Numbered from the stretch's first letter, positions 48,215 through 57,304 are shown. The stretch is 64,000 bases of DNA from Streptomyces sp. CB01635 (GCF_002803065.1 NZ_NNBL01000003.1:765461-829460), one strand, 5' to 3'. Numbers and translations: made by a program. The notes: generated from the sequence alone by a model not told the origin.

Positions 48215-49063
48215 CTACATCGCCGCGTCCAGGAGCGGGATGAGTTGTTCCTCCTCGTGCAGCAGGTGCCTCTCCAGTTCGTCCGTGAGCCGTTCCACCT
48301 CGGGGAGCACCAGGCTGGGGTCGGCGGCGTCGGTGGAGACCGTCTCCTGCAGACGGGCGAGGAGCGCGGCGATCCGCTCGTGCTCCTCGCGCATCAGCTC
48401 CAGGACCGCGCCGAGCTCGGGATGGCGCGAGCCGATGAACGGGAACAGGGCGGCGTCCTCTCCGGCGTGATGGTTGTGCAGTCCCTTGCAGAGCGTGAGG
48501 CAGTTGACCCGGAGCTGGGCTCCCAGACCGAGACCCGGGCCCGACTCGGCCATCTCCTTGCGGATCAGGCCCAGTTCACGCCGGATCCCGTCGTGGACGG
48601 CCTTGAGCCCGTCGCCCCATGACGTCGCGCCCGTCACGTTCGGCGGGCCGCTCTCGATGGCCCGCAGGGCGACCACGGGGATCACGCGGGAGGTTTTCGC
48701 CTGGTACTCCGCCCAGCCGGGATCGCATTCGACCGCCCGGGCGAACGCGGCGTCGCGCTCGGCTCCCGTCAGGACCTCGGCCTCCGCCTCGTAGGTGAAC
48801 ACGCCGTCCTCGACGGAGACGCGCGGAGTGGCCAGCAGATTGTGGAACCAGTCCGGGTTGCCGGGCGCGCCTCCCGCCGAGGCGATCACCAGGACGCGCT
48901 CGCCGCCGTCGGGGAGGAAGCCGACCGGCGTGGTGTGCGCGGCGCCCGAGCGGGCTCCCGTGGTGGTGAGGAGGAGGATCCGGCCACCTTCGAAGGGGCC
49001 TGAGAGGCGGCCGCGATTGGCCCGGAACTCTTCGATGACGTGCTGATTGAAATCGTTGGGCAT
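48215..49063 (-). CDS. deazaflavin-dependent nitroreductase domain fused to hemerythrin domain
   Basis: 282 aa two-domain protein. The N-terminal Ddn/FGD-like split barrel (about 5-135: GRILLLTTTGARSGAAHTTPVGFLPDG, NPDWFHNLLATPRVSVEDG) is expected to bind F420 or a flavin. The C-terminal hemerythrin/HHE domain (about 150-280) has LHNHHAGEDAALFPFI and LLHEEEQLIPLL, giving the His/Glu ligands of a di-iron site. ATG 49063. The combination suggests an oxygen- or nitrosative-stress function. It is transcribed alone. Confidence 0.85.
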   Translation of the reverse strand: MPNDFNQHVIEEFRANRGRLSGPFEGGRILLLTTTGARSGAAHTTPVGFLPDGGERVLVIASAGGAPGNPDWFHNLLATPRVSVEDGVFTYEAEAEVLTGAERDAAFARAVECDPGWAEYQAKTSRVIPVVALRAIESGPPNVTGATSWGDGLKAVHDGIRRELGLIRKEMAESGPGLGLGAQLRVNCLTLCKGLHNHHAGEDAALFPFIGSRHPELGAVLELMREEHERIAALLARLQETVSTDAADPSLVLPEVERLTDELERHLLHEEEQLIPLLDAAM

Positions 49064-49551
49064 TCTCTTCTTTCGTCTCCGGGACTTACGAAATCTGGAT
49101 CGCGGAAGCAAAAGAAGATCGGCGGGCCTCGCGCCCGCCCCGGCCTCACTCGGAGGCCGGGTGCCCTACTCGTTGATGGCCCAAGGCCGACCCGGCAGTC
49201 ACGGGCCGAGACCCTAGTTCATGCGGGCGTGCGGCGGCAATGCGTTTCTATCCGGTGCGGGCTCGGGGGTGGTCGTTCTGCTGAGGTGTGCCTTCAGGCA
49301 CGGGCTCGGGGGGGGGGGCTCGTCGGTTGCGTTCTCGGGTGCGGGGCCGCGGGGGCATGTACGTGCTCGCTGTTCTACGGGTGCACGTTGGCCAGTTGAT
49401 TGCCTGTACGTGGTGCTGGTGGCTGCGCGCGCACATGACCCCACGTCCCCTCCCGATTCGTCGGCGCCTGGCCGTCACGTGGGACTTCGCTGTCTCCGGC
49501 CATGTCCCGTACGCGGCTGATCGCCTGTGGGGGCTCCGGTTGGGCGGCTTC
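49064..49551. other. intergenic region with GC-rich hairpins and an 11-nt G-run
   Basis: 488 bp without a supported gene. It begins with two adjacent hairpins (about 49124-49162, GGCGGGCC...GGCCCGCC type and CCGGCCTC...GAGGCCGG). It also has a homopolymer of 11 G at 49308-49318, which is prone to length error. It carries the terminator of the unknown HTH gene and the promoter of the nitroreductase-hemerythrin gene. No riboswitch or tRNA pattern recognised. Confidence 0.4.
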
Positions 49552-50688
49552 CTACTGGACCTTTGCCTGGATTGCCGAGATGCACGAGGCGATGGCCTGC
49601 TGGAGGTCCTCCAGGCGCTTGAGCATGTCGTCCTCGTAGACGTCGTCCTCGGCGTCGTCGAGGGTGAGCTCCTCGAATACCTTCGTCGCCTTCTGCAGGC
49701 TGTTGTAGAACTTCGCCCTGCGCTCCTTCACCCGGAGGTCGGGGTCGCTCTCGACGGTCTTGGTGACGAGCTCACGGACGCTGTCGTACGCCTCACGCGC
49801 CCACTCACCGGCCTCTTCGTCGTCGTCCAGCTCGTCGATCAGGGAGAGGTGGCGCTCGGCCTCCTCGCGCAGCTCGCGCGGCGCCTCGATCTTCTGTCCC
49901 GCCGCCGTCTTGATCTGGCCGTTCTCCGCGATCTGACGCACGTACTCGACCCGGTCGCCGGCCTTCGCCTCGGCGGCTACGGCCTTCTTCAGGTCGTCGG
50001 TGCGCACGATGTCCCTGACCAGCTCCGTGCGCAGGGCGGGGTCCGCTTCCAGGCGGTCCATGAGGGCCTTCCTGGCCGCCTCGGCGGTGCCGGGGTCGGC
50101 GAGGATCGCGGCGCGCAGCGCGGTCGGGTTCTCGGCGACCTCCAAGGCCTTGGTCGGGCGGATGCCCTCGGCCTCGGCGGCCGCCGAGATCGCGTGGCCG
50201 CGCGGCGACACGGCGATGGAGCGCGACGCGTAGTACGTCAACCAGGCGTCGGAATCCGGGAGTTCGACGTCCTGGCCCGGGGCGAGCGCCTCGAAGTGCG
50301 GCACGAGACCGTCGTCGGCCGCCTTGTCCCAGGCCTTGTAGTAGCGCATGACGCGCTCCGCCGAGCAGCCCGCCAGCTCGCTGAACCGGCGGGCCGAGAT
50401 CTTGGGCGTCTCGCCCACGGCCTGCCCGCCGGGACGCACGCTGCGCGCCACCATGAGGGCGAACGCCCAGCCGCCGGTCCGGGCGTAGACGCCGAAGGCC
50501 CGCGCGTCCTCGGCGACCAGGTCCGAGACCGGCGCGGCGTCCTCCGGGGCGTCCTCCTCCGACACGCTCTCCCCGCCCGGCACCCAGATGTTCGCCTCGG
50601 CCTCGACGGGCCCGGCCTGCGCCGGGACGGCCCCTTCGGACGTGACGTCTGCTGCTGCGGATTCTGTCGGGGCGGTCACTGAGGTCAC
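49552..50688 (-). CDS. unknown protein with N-terminal HTH-like and acidic C-terminal helical regions
   Basis: 378 aa. An acidic disordered N-terminus of about 60 aa is followed by a region with an HTH look (ISARRFSELAGCSAERVMRYYKAWDKA, about 97-123). A long mostly helical part ends in a very acidic coiled segment (LDDAEDDVYEDDMLKRLEDLQQAIASCISAIQAKV). The frequent Ala/Glu/Arg and regular helices suggest a coiled-coil or DNA-binding scaffold. AGGAG is 6 nt before GTG 50688. No family recognised. Confidence 0.7.
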   Translation of the reverse strand: MTSVTAPTESAAADVTSEGAVPAQAGPVEAEANIWVPGGESVSEEDAPEDAAPVSDLVAEDARAFGVYARTGGWAFALMVARSVRPGGQAVGETPKISARRFSELAGCSAERVMRYYKAWDKAADDGLVPHFEALAPGQDVELPDSDAWLTYYASRSIAVSPRGHAISAAAEAEGIRPTKALEVAENPTALRAAILADPGTAEAARKALMDRLEADPALRTELVRDIVRTDDLKKAVAAEAKAGDRVEYVRQIAENGQIKTAAGQKIEAPRELREEAERHLSLIDELDDDEEAGEWAREAYDSVRELVTKTVESDPDLRVKERRAKFYNSLQKATKVFEELTLDDAEDDVYEDDMLKRLEDLQQAIASCISAIQAKVQ

Positions 50689-50783
50689 GTGGCTCTCCTG
50701 AGGCGTCTCGGGCGGACGAAGGTTGACCCGCTACTTTATCCTTCCTAATTGACCGTTTTGTACGCGGGTGCTTGTGTGGGGTC

Positions 50784-52436
50784 TCAGGTGCTGTGCTCGA
50801 TCTTGCCGCCCACGACGACTGTTTCGGCCACGGTGCCGGGGATGTCCTCGGGGGCGGCGCTCAGGATGTCGCGGGACAGGACCACGAAGTCCGCCGCCTT
50901 GCCCACGCTCAGCGAACCCCGCTCGTTCTCAAGGAAGTTGGCGTACGCGGAACCCATCGTGTACCCGTACACCGCGGTCTTCACGTCCACCGTCTCGCCC
51001 GGCATCCAGGGCTCGCCGCCGTCCAGCGGGCGTCGCGTGACAGCCGTGTAGATGCCGACCATGGGGTCCATCTCGGCCACGTTCCAGTCGCTGGAGAAGG
51101 CAAGGACCGCGCCCGACTCGTGGAGGCTGCGCATCGGCCAGGCCTTGTGCCAGCGGTCCGTGCCGACGTTCTCCGCCCAGTCCTTGCCCGGCCCGGCGAC
51201 CTCGGGGGCGCAGTGCCTCGGCTGCATGCAGGCGACCACGCCCAGCGCCGCGAAGCGCGCGGTGTCGGCCGCGTCGAGGCACTCGACGTGCACGACCTGG
51301 TGGCGGGCGTCGCGCTCACCGTTGACCGTACGGGCGTGCTCGACGGAGTCGAGGACCGTGCGGATGCCGCGGTCACCGGTCGCGTGGACGAAGCACTGGA
51401 AGCCGCGCGCGTCGAGCTTGGCAAGGAGGTCCGCGAACTCCTCCGGCGGGTAGAAGGTCTCGCCGCGGTGGTGGCCGCACCCCGCGTACGGCTCCAGGAG
51501 TGCGGCGGTGCGCGGCTCGACGACGTCGTCGATGTAGAGCTTCAGCGGCCCGACGCGCAGCCGGTCGTCCGCGTGGCGGGCCGCGGCTGCGGCGAAGTCG
51601 TCGAGGTCGGCGTCGGTCGTGCCGCGCGGGTGGAAGAGCGCGGCCACGATCCGCGAGCGGAGCCGGCCTTCGGAGCGGGCGCGCTCGAACAGGGCGAGGT
51701 CGTCGATCGAGTTCTGCGGTTCGACGACGGTCGTGATGCCGAAGCGGATCGCGTCGTCGAGGGACTTGGCGAGGCGCCCGTACTGGCGGTCGGCCGAGGC
51801 CCACGGCACGCCGATCTCCTTGAGCGCGCGGTGCCCGTCGCGGGACAGTCCCTTCACCGCGAAGTCCTTGATGAATCCTGTGGGTTCACCGGTCTCGGGG
51901 TCGGTCGCGGCCTCGCCGAACGGCAGGCTCGTACGGTCCTTGTCGATGCCGAGGCGGCGCAGCGCGGCCGTGTTCAGCCAGGCGGTGTGCACGTCGTAGC
52001 TGAGGACGAACGCGGGGGTGTCGCCGGTCACCGGGTCGAGATCGGCGGCGGTGGGCATCCGGCCGCCGGGTATCGCCGAGTAGTCGAACGCCTCCGCCTC
52101 GATCCAGGCGGCGCCGGGGTGCGCCGCCCGCCACGTGCGGATCCGGTCGTGGATCTCGTCGAGCGTGTCCGCACCGGCCAGCTGGACGCAGGCGTCGTCG
52201 GAGCCGAGCCGTACGTGGTTGTGCGCGTCGATGAAGCCGGGCAGGACCAGCTTCCCGCCGGCGTCGATGACCTCGGTGCCGGGCCCCGTCCAGGTCTCGG
52301 CGTCCGCGTCGGCTCCGAGCCAGACGATCTTTCCGTCGCGCACGGCGAGCGCCTGCGCCTCGGGCAGCGCCGGGTCGACGGTGTGGACGCGTGCGCCGCG
52401 CAGGACGAGGTCGGCGGGGGCGGGGGAGTGGGACAT
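50784..52436 (-). CDS. YtcJ-type metal-dependent amidohydrolase
   Basis: 550 aa amidohydrolase_3 family. An N-terminal beta-sandwich (ADLVLRGARVHTVD) is followed by the TIM barrel: metal motif DAHNHV (HxH), LYIDDVVEP with the possible carboxylated Lys before it (KLYIDD), FVHATGDR, HVECLD and FSSDWNV with the catalytic Asp. The C-terminal SVGKAADFVVLSRD closes the sandwich. The substrate is unknown. It is the second gene of the NCS1-permease operon, 43 nt downstream, so it probably hydrolyses an imported nucleobase-type or amide compound. Confidence 0.88.
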   Translation of the reverse strand: MSHSPAPADLVLRGARVHTVDPALPEAQALAVRDGKIVWLGADADAETWTGPGTEVIDAGGKLVLPGFIDAHNHVRLGSDDACVQLAGADTLDEIHDRIRTWRAAHPGAAWIEAEAFDYSAIPGGRMPTAADLDPVTGDTPAFVLSYDVHTAWLNTAALRRLGIDKDRTSLPFGEAATDPETGEPTGFIKDFAVKGLSRDGHRALKEIGVPWASADRQYGRLAKSLDDAIRFGITTVVEPQNSIDDLALFERARSEGRLRSRIVAALFHPRGTTDADLDDFAAAAARHADDRLRVGPLKLYIDDVVEPRTAALLEPYAGCGHHRGETFYPPEEFADLLAKLDARGFQCFVHATGDRGIRTVLDSVEHARTVNGERDARHQVVHVECLDAADTARFAALGVVACMQPRHCAPEVAGPGKDWAENVGTDRWHKAWPMRSLHESGAVLAFSSDWNVAEMDPMVGIYTAVTRRPLDGGEPWMPGETVDVKTAVYGYTMGSAYANFLENERGSLSVGKAADFVVLSRDILSAAPEDIPGTVAETVVVGGKIEHST

Positions 52437-52479
52437 GAGGGGTAACTCCTGTGGTGATACCGGTGGTTCGGGAGAAGGT

Positions 52480-53916
52480 CTACGCGGCGGGGGCGACGGT
52501 CCGCCGGGCGAGCGCCCAGTACACGAGGGCGGAGACGACCGAGCCGAGCAGCGTCAGGTCGGCGCCGCCGAGCGGGGCGACCAGCGGGCCGGTCCAGAGC
52601 TCGGAGTCGCAGGTCAGCGAGGCGAAGACGATGCCGGCGAGCAGCGCGACGACCCCGGCCGGGTGGTAGCCGCACCGGTACCAGTAGGCGCCCTCGCGGC
52701 CGGTGTGCAGGGACGGGGCGTCGTACCGGCAGCGGCGCATCACCATGTCGGCGAGGAACACGCCGCCCCACGGCGCGAACACGATGATCAGCAGGGACAG
52801 GAACGACAGCAGCGAGTCGGTGAAGTCCGTGAGGAACAGGGCGTAGAGCGAGCCGACCACGGTGACGCCCGCGCTGATGAGGATCGCCTTGGCCCGGCTC
52901 CACGGGATGCCGAGGACCTGGAGGTTCAGGCTCGACGAGTACAGCGTGATGATCGAGTTGGTGACTGAGCCGCCGAGCACCAGGGCGAGGAAGAGCGGCT
53001 GGAACCAGCCCGGCAGCAGCCCCTCGGCGCCGGCCACCGCGTCCGACATGTCGGCCTGCGTGGCGGCGGCGACACCCGCGACACCGAGTGCCACCGAGGA
53101 GATGAGCCCGCCGAGCGCGCCGCTCCAGGTGATCGACCGCAGCGAGGTGGTGCGCGGCAGGTAGCGGGTGTAGTCGGCGGGCATCGGGACGTACGAGAAC
53201 GGTCCCGCCAGCATGACGACGAACGCGAGGCTCCAGCCCGAGGCGCCGGGGACGCCGCCGGTCGACGCGCCGGTGTCGGCGCCCGGGATCAGGAAGACGA
53301 GGAGTGCGGCGAAGCCCACGGCGAGGATGTACGCCATCCAGCGCTCGGCGAACTGCACGGTGGCGTGGCCCCACAGGGCGACGGCGAAGGTGAGCACCAT
53401 CGTGACGGCCAGCGCGAAGGCGCGGGCGGTTGAGCCGTGCCAGCCGAGGTCCGCGCAGAACGCTTCGAGGGCGAGCGCGCCGACCACGGTGTTCACGATC
53501 GTGTAGCCGATCGAGACGATCCAGTTGAGCAGGCCGGCGGGCCAGTTCCCGCGGATGCCGAAGGGCGCGCGGGAGATCACCAGGGTCGCGGTGCCGGTGC
53601 GGATCCCGCTCAGTCCGGCGGCGCTGATCGCGAAGAACGCCAGGCCTCCGACGACGACGGCCGCGGTCGCCTGCCAGAACGAGAGCCCGAAGGACACGGC
53701 GAGCGCGCCGTTGATGACGTACGTGAAGGTGAGGTTCGAGCCGAACCAGAGCCAGAAGAGGTCCTTCGCGCCGCCGTGCCGCTCCTCGTCGGGGATGGGG
53801 TCGATCCCGTGGGTCTCGACCTGGAAGACCTCGTCACCGGTGGTGGCAACCGCCGGTCCGGCCTGCGCGGGTCCGGCATCCGCGGGTCCGGCCTCCTCGG
53901 TGTGCTGCTGTGTCAT
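52480..53916 (-). CDS. NCS1 family nucleobase:cation symporter
   Basis: 478 aa permease of the NCS1 family (uracil, cytosine, hydantoin, allantoin). About 12 membrane helices. Family features are DLFWLWFGSNLTFTYVINGALAVSFGLSFWQA (helix 1) and GIRTGTATLVISRAPFGIRGNWPAGLLNW. Asn/Gln residues lining helices 1, 3 and 6 would set specificity, but I cannot read it. The gene is divergent from TetR with three operator copies between, and is followed by the amidohydrolase: an uptake-plus-hydrolysis pair. Confidence 0.92.
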   Translation of the reverse strand: MTQQHTEEAGPADAGPAQAGPAVATTGDEVFQVETHGIDPIPDEERHGGAKDLFWLWFGSNLTFTYVINGALAVSFGLSFWQATAAVVVGGLAFFAISAAGLSGIRTGTATLVISRAPFGIRGNWPAGLLNWIVSIGYTIVNTVVGALALEAFCADLGWHGSTARAFALAVTMVLTFAVALWGHATVQFAERWMAYILAVGFAALLVFLIPGADTGASTGGVPGASGWSLAFVVMLAGPFSYVPMPADYTRYLPRTTSLRSITWSGALGGLISSVALGVAGVAAATQADMSDAVAGAEGLLPGWFQPLFLALVLGGSVTNSIITLYSSSLNLQVLGIPWSRAKAILISAGVTVVGSLYALFLTDFTDSLLSFLSLLIIVFAPWGGVFLADMVMRRCRYDAPSLHTGREGAYWYRCGYHPAGVVALLAGIVFASLTCDSELWTGPLVAPLGGADLTLLGSVVSALVYWALARRTVAPAA

Positions 53917-53925
53917 CCCGCCGTC

Positions 53926-53975
53926 CTTGAATGTTGTTCTTGAATATCGTTCTAACTTCTTGAACGGCATTCAAG
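53926..53975. promoter_or_regulatory. three operator copies between NCS1 permease and TetR genes
   Basis: CTTGAA-N5-TTCNNN occurs three times: 53926-53942 (TTCTTG), 53939-53955 (TTCTAA) and 53959-53975 (TTCAAG, perfect). Copies 1 and 2 overlap by 4 bp. The array starts 10 bp upstream of the permease start. Confidence 0.75.
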
Positions 53976-54067
53976 ATGCGCCTCCTCGTCCCGTACGTCA
54001 AGACCCCTCGCGAAAATCGCCGGATAGGGTCCTGGGTGTCGGGACCACGGATCAGGGAGGCGCGGCT

Positions 54068-54670
54068 GTGGCGGCTACTGCGCGACGGCGCGACGGGCAG
54101 GTCGCCCAGGAGCGAATGCTCGAGGAGGCGATGACGGCCATCGCCGAGGACGGCCTGGCATCGCTCACGATGTCGGCGCTCGGCAAGCGCCTCGGCACCA
54201 GCGGCGGCCACATCCTGTACTACTTCGGCAGCAAGGACCGCCTCCTCCTCGAAGCCCTGCGCTGGAGCGAGAGCGGCCTCGCCGACGAACGCAGGGCGCT
54301 GCTGTCCCGGCGCGTCACCGCCGAGCGCAAGCTCGACCAGTTCGTCGAGCTGTACCTGCCGCGCGGCCCGCGCGACCCGCGCTGGACGCTGTGGATCGAG
54401 CTGTGGGCCCGCACCTCGACCGACGAGGCGCTGCGCCAGGCCCAGGACGAGCTGGACCAGGGCTGGCAGGAGGACCTCGAGACCCTTCTCGACCGGGGGG
54501 TCAAGCAGGGGCGGTTCGCCCCCCTCGACACCGCCGAGCGCGCCTCCCAACTCCTCGCCCTGCTCGACGGGTTGAGCACGCGCATCGTGATCGGCCAGCG
54601 GGGTGCGGAGCGGTCCGCGGTGCTCGCCTCCGCGCGCTCTGCGGCCGAGCGGCTGGTGGCGCGGGCCTGA
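54068..54670 (+). CDS. TetR family regulator
   Basis: 200 aa. The N-terminal HTH (about 15-60: RMLEEAMTAIAEDGLASLTMSALGKRLGTSGGHILYYFGSKDRLLLEAL) is typical TetR. The C-terminal part has a BetI/AcnR-like helical ligand domain. GTG 54068 with GGAGG 7 nt upstream. Divergent from the NCS1 permease; the three CTTGAA-type operators between them mark it as the local repressor. The ligand may be the permease substrate. Confidence 0.9.
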   Translation: MAATARRRDGQVAQERMLEEAMTAIAEDGLASLTMSALGKRLGTSGGHILYYFGSKDRLLLEALRWSESGLADERRALLSRRVTAERKLDQFVELYLPRGPRDPRWTLWIELWARTSTDEALRQAQDELDQGWQEDLETLLDRGVKQGRFAPLDTAERASQLLALLDGLSTRIVIGQRGAERSAVLASARSAAERLVARA

Positions 54671-54759
54671 TCGCCGGTGCGGGCGCGGTCGCGTGCGTGC
54701 CAGGGCCGGGCGACGGGGTGCGGCGTCCGCCGCTCACCGGCACTGGCATGATCGGTGTC

Positions 54760-55452
54760 ATGGCAGATCGCGTAATCGCCGCGTGTGACGGGGCGTCGAA
54801 AGGAAATCCAGGGCCCGCCGGCTGGGCCTGGGTCATCGCCGACGGCGGGGAGACCCCGGTTCGCTGGGAGGCGGGCGCGCTGGGCACGGCGACGAACAAC
54901 GTCGCGGAGCTCACCGCCCTGGAGCGCCTCCTCGCCGCCACGGACCCGGGCGAGCGGCTCGAGGTCCGGATGGACTCCCAGTACGCGATGAAGGCGGTCA
55001 CGACGTGGCTGCCCGGCTGGAAGCGCAACGGCTGGAAGACCTCGGCGGGCAAGCCGGTCGCCAACCAGGAGCTCGTCACCCGCATCGACGCGCTGCTCGA
55101 AGGGCGCGCCGTCGAGTTCCGGTACGTTCCCGCGCACCAGGTCGACGGCGACCGGCTGAACGACTTCGCCGACCGGGCCGCGAGCCAGGCCGCCGTCGTC
55201 CAGGAACCTGCGGGCACCGAGTACGGGTCCCCGGAGCCCCCGCCGTCACCCGACACGGTCGCCGGCCCGTCGAAGAGGAAGCCCAAGGCGGGCCCGGCCC
55301 GATCGAAGACGGCCTCGTCGCGCACGCTCAACGCCAAGTTCCCGGGCCGCTGCGTCTGCGGCCGGTCCTACGCGGCCGGTGAGCCCATCGCCAAGAACCC
55401 GAAGGGCTGGGGCCACCCGGAATGCCGTACGGGCGCGGGTGCCGCGGAGTGA
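54760..55452 (+). CDS. ribonuclease HI with C-terminal zinc-finger-like tail
   Basis: 230 aa. RNase H domain (about 1-145): catalytic Asp10 (CDGASKGNPGP), Glu50 (NNVAEL), Asp72 (MDSQYAM), His126 (HQVDGD) and Asp138 (FADRAA). A proline/lysine-rich linker (about 150-185) leads to CVCGRSYAAGEPIAKNPKGWGHPEC, which looks like a small zinc finger. The tail is usual in some Streptomyces RNase H paralogues. Start MADRV at 54760, or ATG 54748. It removes RNA from RNA-DNA hybrids. Confidence 0.92.
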   Translation: MADRVIAACDGASKGNPGPAGWAWVIADGGETPVRWEAGALGTATNNVAELTALERLLAATDPGERLEVRMDSQYAMKAVTTWLPGWKRNGWKTSAGKPVANQELVTRIDALLEGRAVEFRYVPAHQVDGDRLNDFADRAASQAAVVQEPAGTEYGSPEPPPSPDTVAGPSKRKPKAGPARSKTASSRTLNAKFPGRCVCGRSYAAGEPIAKNPKGWGHPECRTGAGAAE

Positions 55453-55503
55453 GCCGGGCGGGCTGTGGGGACCGGCGGGTGGCGTGATGAGGGTGGGATC
55501 CGC

Positions 55504-56322
55504 GTGACCCCGGAGCCGGACCTCGCCCCCGACCCTGACCTCGCCCCCGACCCTGACCTCGCTCCCGACCCCGCCGTCCCGGCGGCTCCGGGTGCCTGGG
55601 ACGGTCGCCCGTCTCTGTGGCTGCTCAGGACCCCGGAGCGTGGAGAGCCGTACCCCCTGCTGGACGACTCCGCTCTCGACGCCGACGAGCGCGCCCGGGC
55701 CGCCGCCTTCGTACGGAGCTCGGACCGCGACCTGTACCTGGCCGCACACATCTCGCTGCGCCGGCTCCTCGGTGCGTGTCTGGGGACCTCACCGGGGAGT
55801 GTCACGTTCACCCGCGAGCCGTGTCCGCAGTGCGGCGGCCCGCACGGGCGCCCGGCGCTGGCCGGCCCCCGCCCGCCGCTGCACTTCTCCCTCGCGCACT
55901 GCGAGCAGCTTGTCCTGATCTGCGTGGCGGGTAGCCCGGTGGGCGTGGATGCCGAGCGGGTGCCGGACCCCGGGGCCGTTGACGACCTGGTGAAGGAGCT
56001 GCACCCGGCGGAACGCGCCGATCTCGCCGCGCTCCCTGCCGGGTCGCGCGCCGCGGCCTTCTGCCGGGTGTGGTCCCGCAAGGAGGCCTACCTCAAGGGC
56101 GTCGGCGTCGGCCTGGGGCGTGCACTGGACGCGGACTACGTGGGCGACCGTCCACGCCACGGAGCCGTCCACCCCTCCGGCTGGTCCCTGCGCTCGCTCG
56201 ACCTCGGACCGCAGTGCGGCACGCACGCCGCCGCGGTGGCCCTGCGGGACACCGTGCTCCCAGTCGTGCGTGTCCTGCCCGACGCGTACCCGCACACCCC
56301 TCAACAGGTGCGCCTCACATAG
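55504..56322 (+). CDS. 4'-phosphopantetheinyl transferase (Sfp type)
   Basis: 272 aa from GTG 55504. It carries the Sfp motifs FSLAHCEQLVLICVA, GVDAERV (metal Asp/Glu) and WSRKEAYLKGVGVGL. A proline/aspartate-rich N-terminus includes three 18-bp repeats coding DLAPDP. It activates carrier proteins of polyketide, fatty-acid or peptide synthases by transfer of phosphopantetheine from CoA. The C-terminal stop overlaps the convergent GH114 gene by 22 bp. It is a stand-alone gene; no biosynthetic cluster is in the window. Confidence 0.92.
   Translation: MTPEPDLAPDPDLAPDPDLAPDPAVPAAPGAWDGRPSLWLLRTPERGEPYPLLDDSALDADERARAAAFVRSSDRDLYLAAHISLRRLLGACLGTSPGSVTFTREPCPQCGGPHGRPALAGPRPPLHFSLAHCEQLVLICVAGSPVGVDAERVPDPGAVDDLVKELHPAERADLAALPAGSRAAAFCRVWSRKEAYLKGVGVGLGRALDADYVGDRPRHGAVHPSGWSLRSLDLGPQCGTHAAAVALRDTVLPVVRVLPDAYPHTPQQVRLT
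55519..55572. repeat. 18-bp tandem repeat, three copies, in the PPTase N-terminus
   Basis: Units at 55519-55536, 55537-55554 and 55555-55572 (GACCTCGCCCCCGACCCT; the third has two changes), each encoding DLAPDP. In frame, so copy number changes would alter only the linker length. Confidence 0.9.
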
Positions 56323-57113
56323 CCGTTGCCGCCGGGAGTCGTCACGTCGTGGTCCCTGCGCACGATGTCCAACCGCGTTCCGAATGCGCTACAGGCCTTG
56401 CGCAGGCCGGTGTCGGTGTACTCGATCACCACGACCCGGTCGTCGAAGGCCTTGGCGTACACGCCGCACTCGTCGTAGGCGCCGCATTCCTCGGCGACGG
56501 CGAAGTCGACTCCCAACTGGTGGCCGTCAGGGGCCAGTTCGGCCGTGTTCTTCTGACCGACGGCGAGCCCGGCCCGGTGCGCGCGCCGCACCAGCAACGA
56601 CATGAACGCCTTTGCGTCGCGGGCGCTCAGCCGGCCCTTCGAGCGTGTGTAGCTGTCGTAGTTGTCCGGCTCGACCGCGTCGAAGCCGTGGTCGGCGCAC
56701 CCGTCGATCCAGGGGCCGACGCGGGCGGCCACCCGCTCACGCTTGTTCGGCGTGCCGATGTCCAAAAGCGGCTCGTCCCAGTCCTGGTCGATCACGACCC
56801 GTCCGTTCCGGTCGCGCAGCAGCAAGTCGGCGGGCCAGTCGTCCCGTTCGTCGGGCTGGGCCTGGAAGGCGTTGACGTAACACATGTTGTACACGCCTCG
56901 GGCGGGCCGAGCCGCCCGGTCGCGGCTCACGACACCGACGCCCTTCGCGGGCGGATAGGCACCACCGATCTGGTAGTCGAAACCCGCGTGCCGGGGCGGC
57001 GGACTCCAGTCCGGGCCTTCGCTCTTCGCGTCGCCGGACGAGCACCCCACGGCGAGCGGGAACAGCAGGGTGGCGACCAGGACATGGATGAGTACGTTCG
57101 TGCGTGACGCCAT
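56301..57113 (-). CDS. GH114-type lipoprotein (endo-alpha-1,4-polygalactosaminidase family)
   Basis: 270 aa. N-terminal hydrophobic stretch ending in the lipobox AVGC (Cys24). The GH114/DUF297 TIM-barrel is marked by FDYQIGGAYPP, YNMCYVNAFQAQPDE, LDIGTPNKRERV, FDAVEPDNYDSY (probable catalytic Glu/Asp) and GLAVGQKNTAEL. The family hydrolyses polygalactosamine-type polymers in fungi. In actinomycetes the substrate is not known. Start ATG 57113; ATG 57128 is possible. Convergent with the PPTase gene. Confidence 0.85.
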   Translation of the reverse strand: MASRTNVLIHVLVATLLFPLAVGCSSGDAKSEGPDWSPPPRHAGFDYQIGGAYPPAKGVGVVSRDRAARPARGVYNMCYVNAFQAQPDERDDWPADLLLRDRNGRVVIDQDWDEPLLDIGTPNKRERVAARVGPWIDGCADHGFDAVEPDNYDSYTRSKGRLSARDAKAFMSLLVRRAHRAGLAVGQKNTAELAPDGHQLGVDFAVAEECGAYDECGVYAKAFDDRVVVIEYTDTGLRKACSAFGTRLDIVRRDHDVTTPGGNGYVRRTC

Positions 57114-57304
57114 GCCGTATTCCATCATCAGGCTCAGGGATTGCCCTCAGCGGTGAGCCGGGGGCGGTCCAGCACCGAGTCCACACTCGAATTGTCCGTG
57201 CGTCGACTCGGCAGCTGTACTGGTGTGCTCAGCCCGCGGTCGTCGCACGGCCACCGCGAGGAGCCATTAGTGTTTCCGGTACCGGATCTTTCAGGGGAGT
57301 TGCG

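Noticed and set aside
49124..49162. Tandem GC hairpins considered as a riboswitch or small RNA
   Set aside because: No conserved core recognised, and simple GC-rich stems are common in such genomes.
55519..55572. Short regular repeats considered as a CRISPR array
   Set aside because: Units are directly adjacent without spacers and are in frame within a gene.
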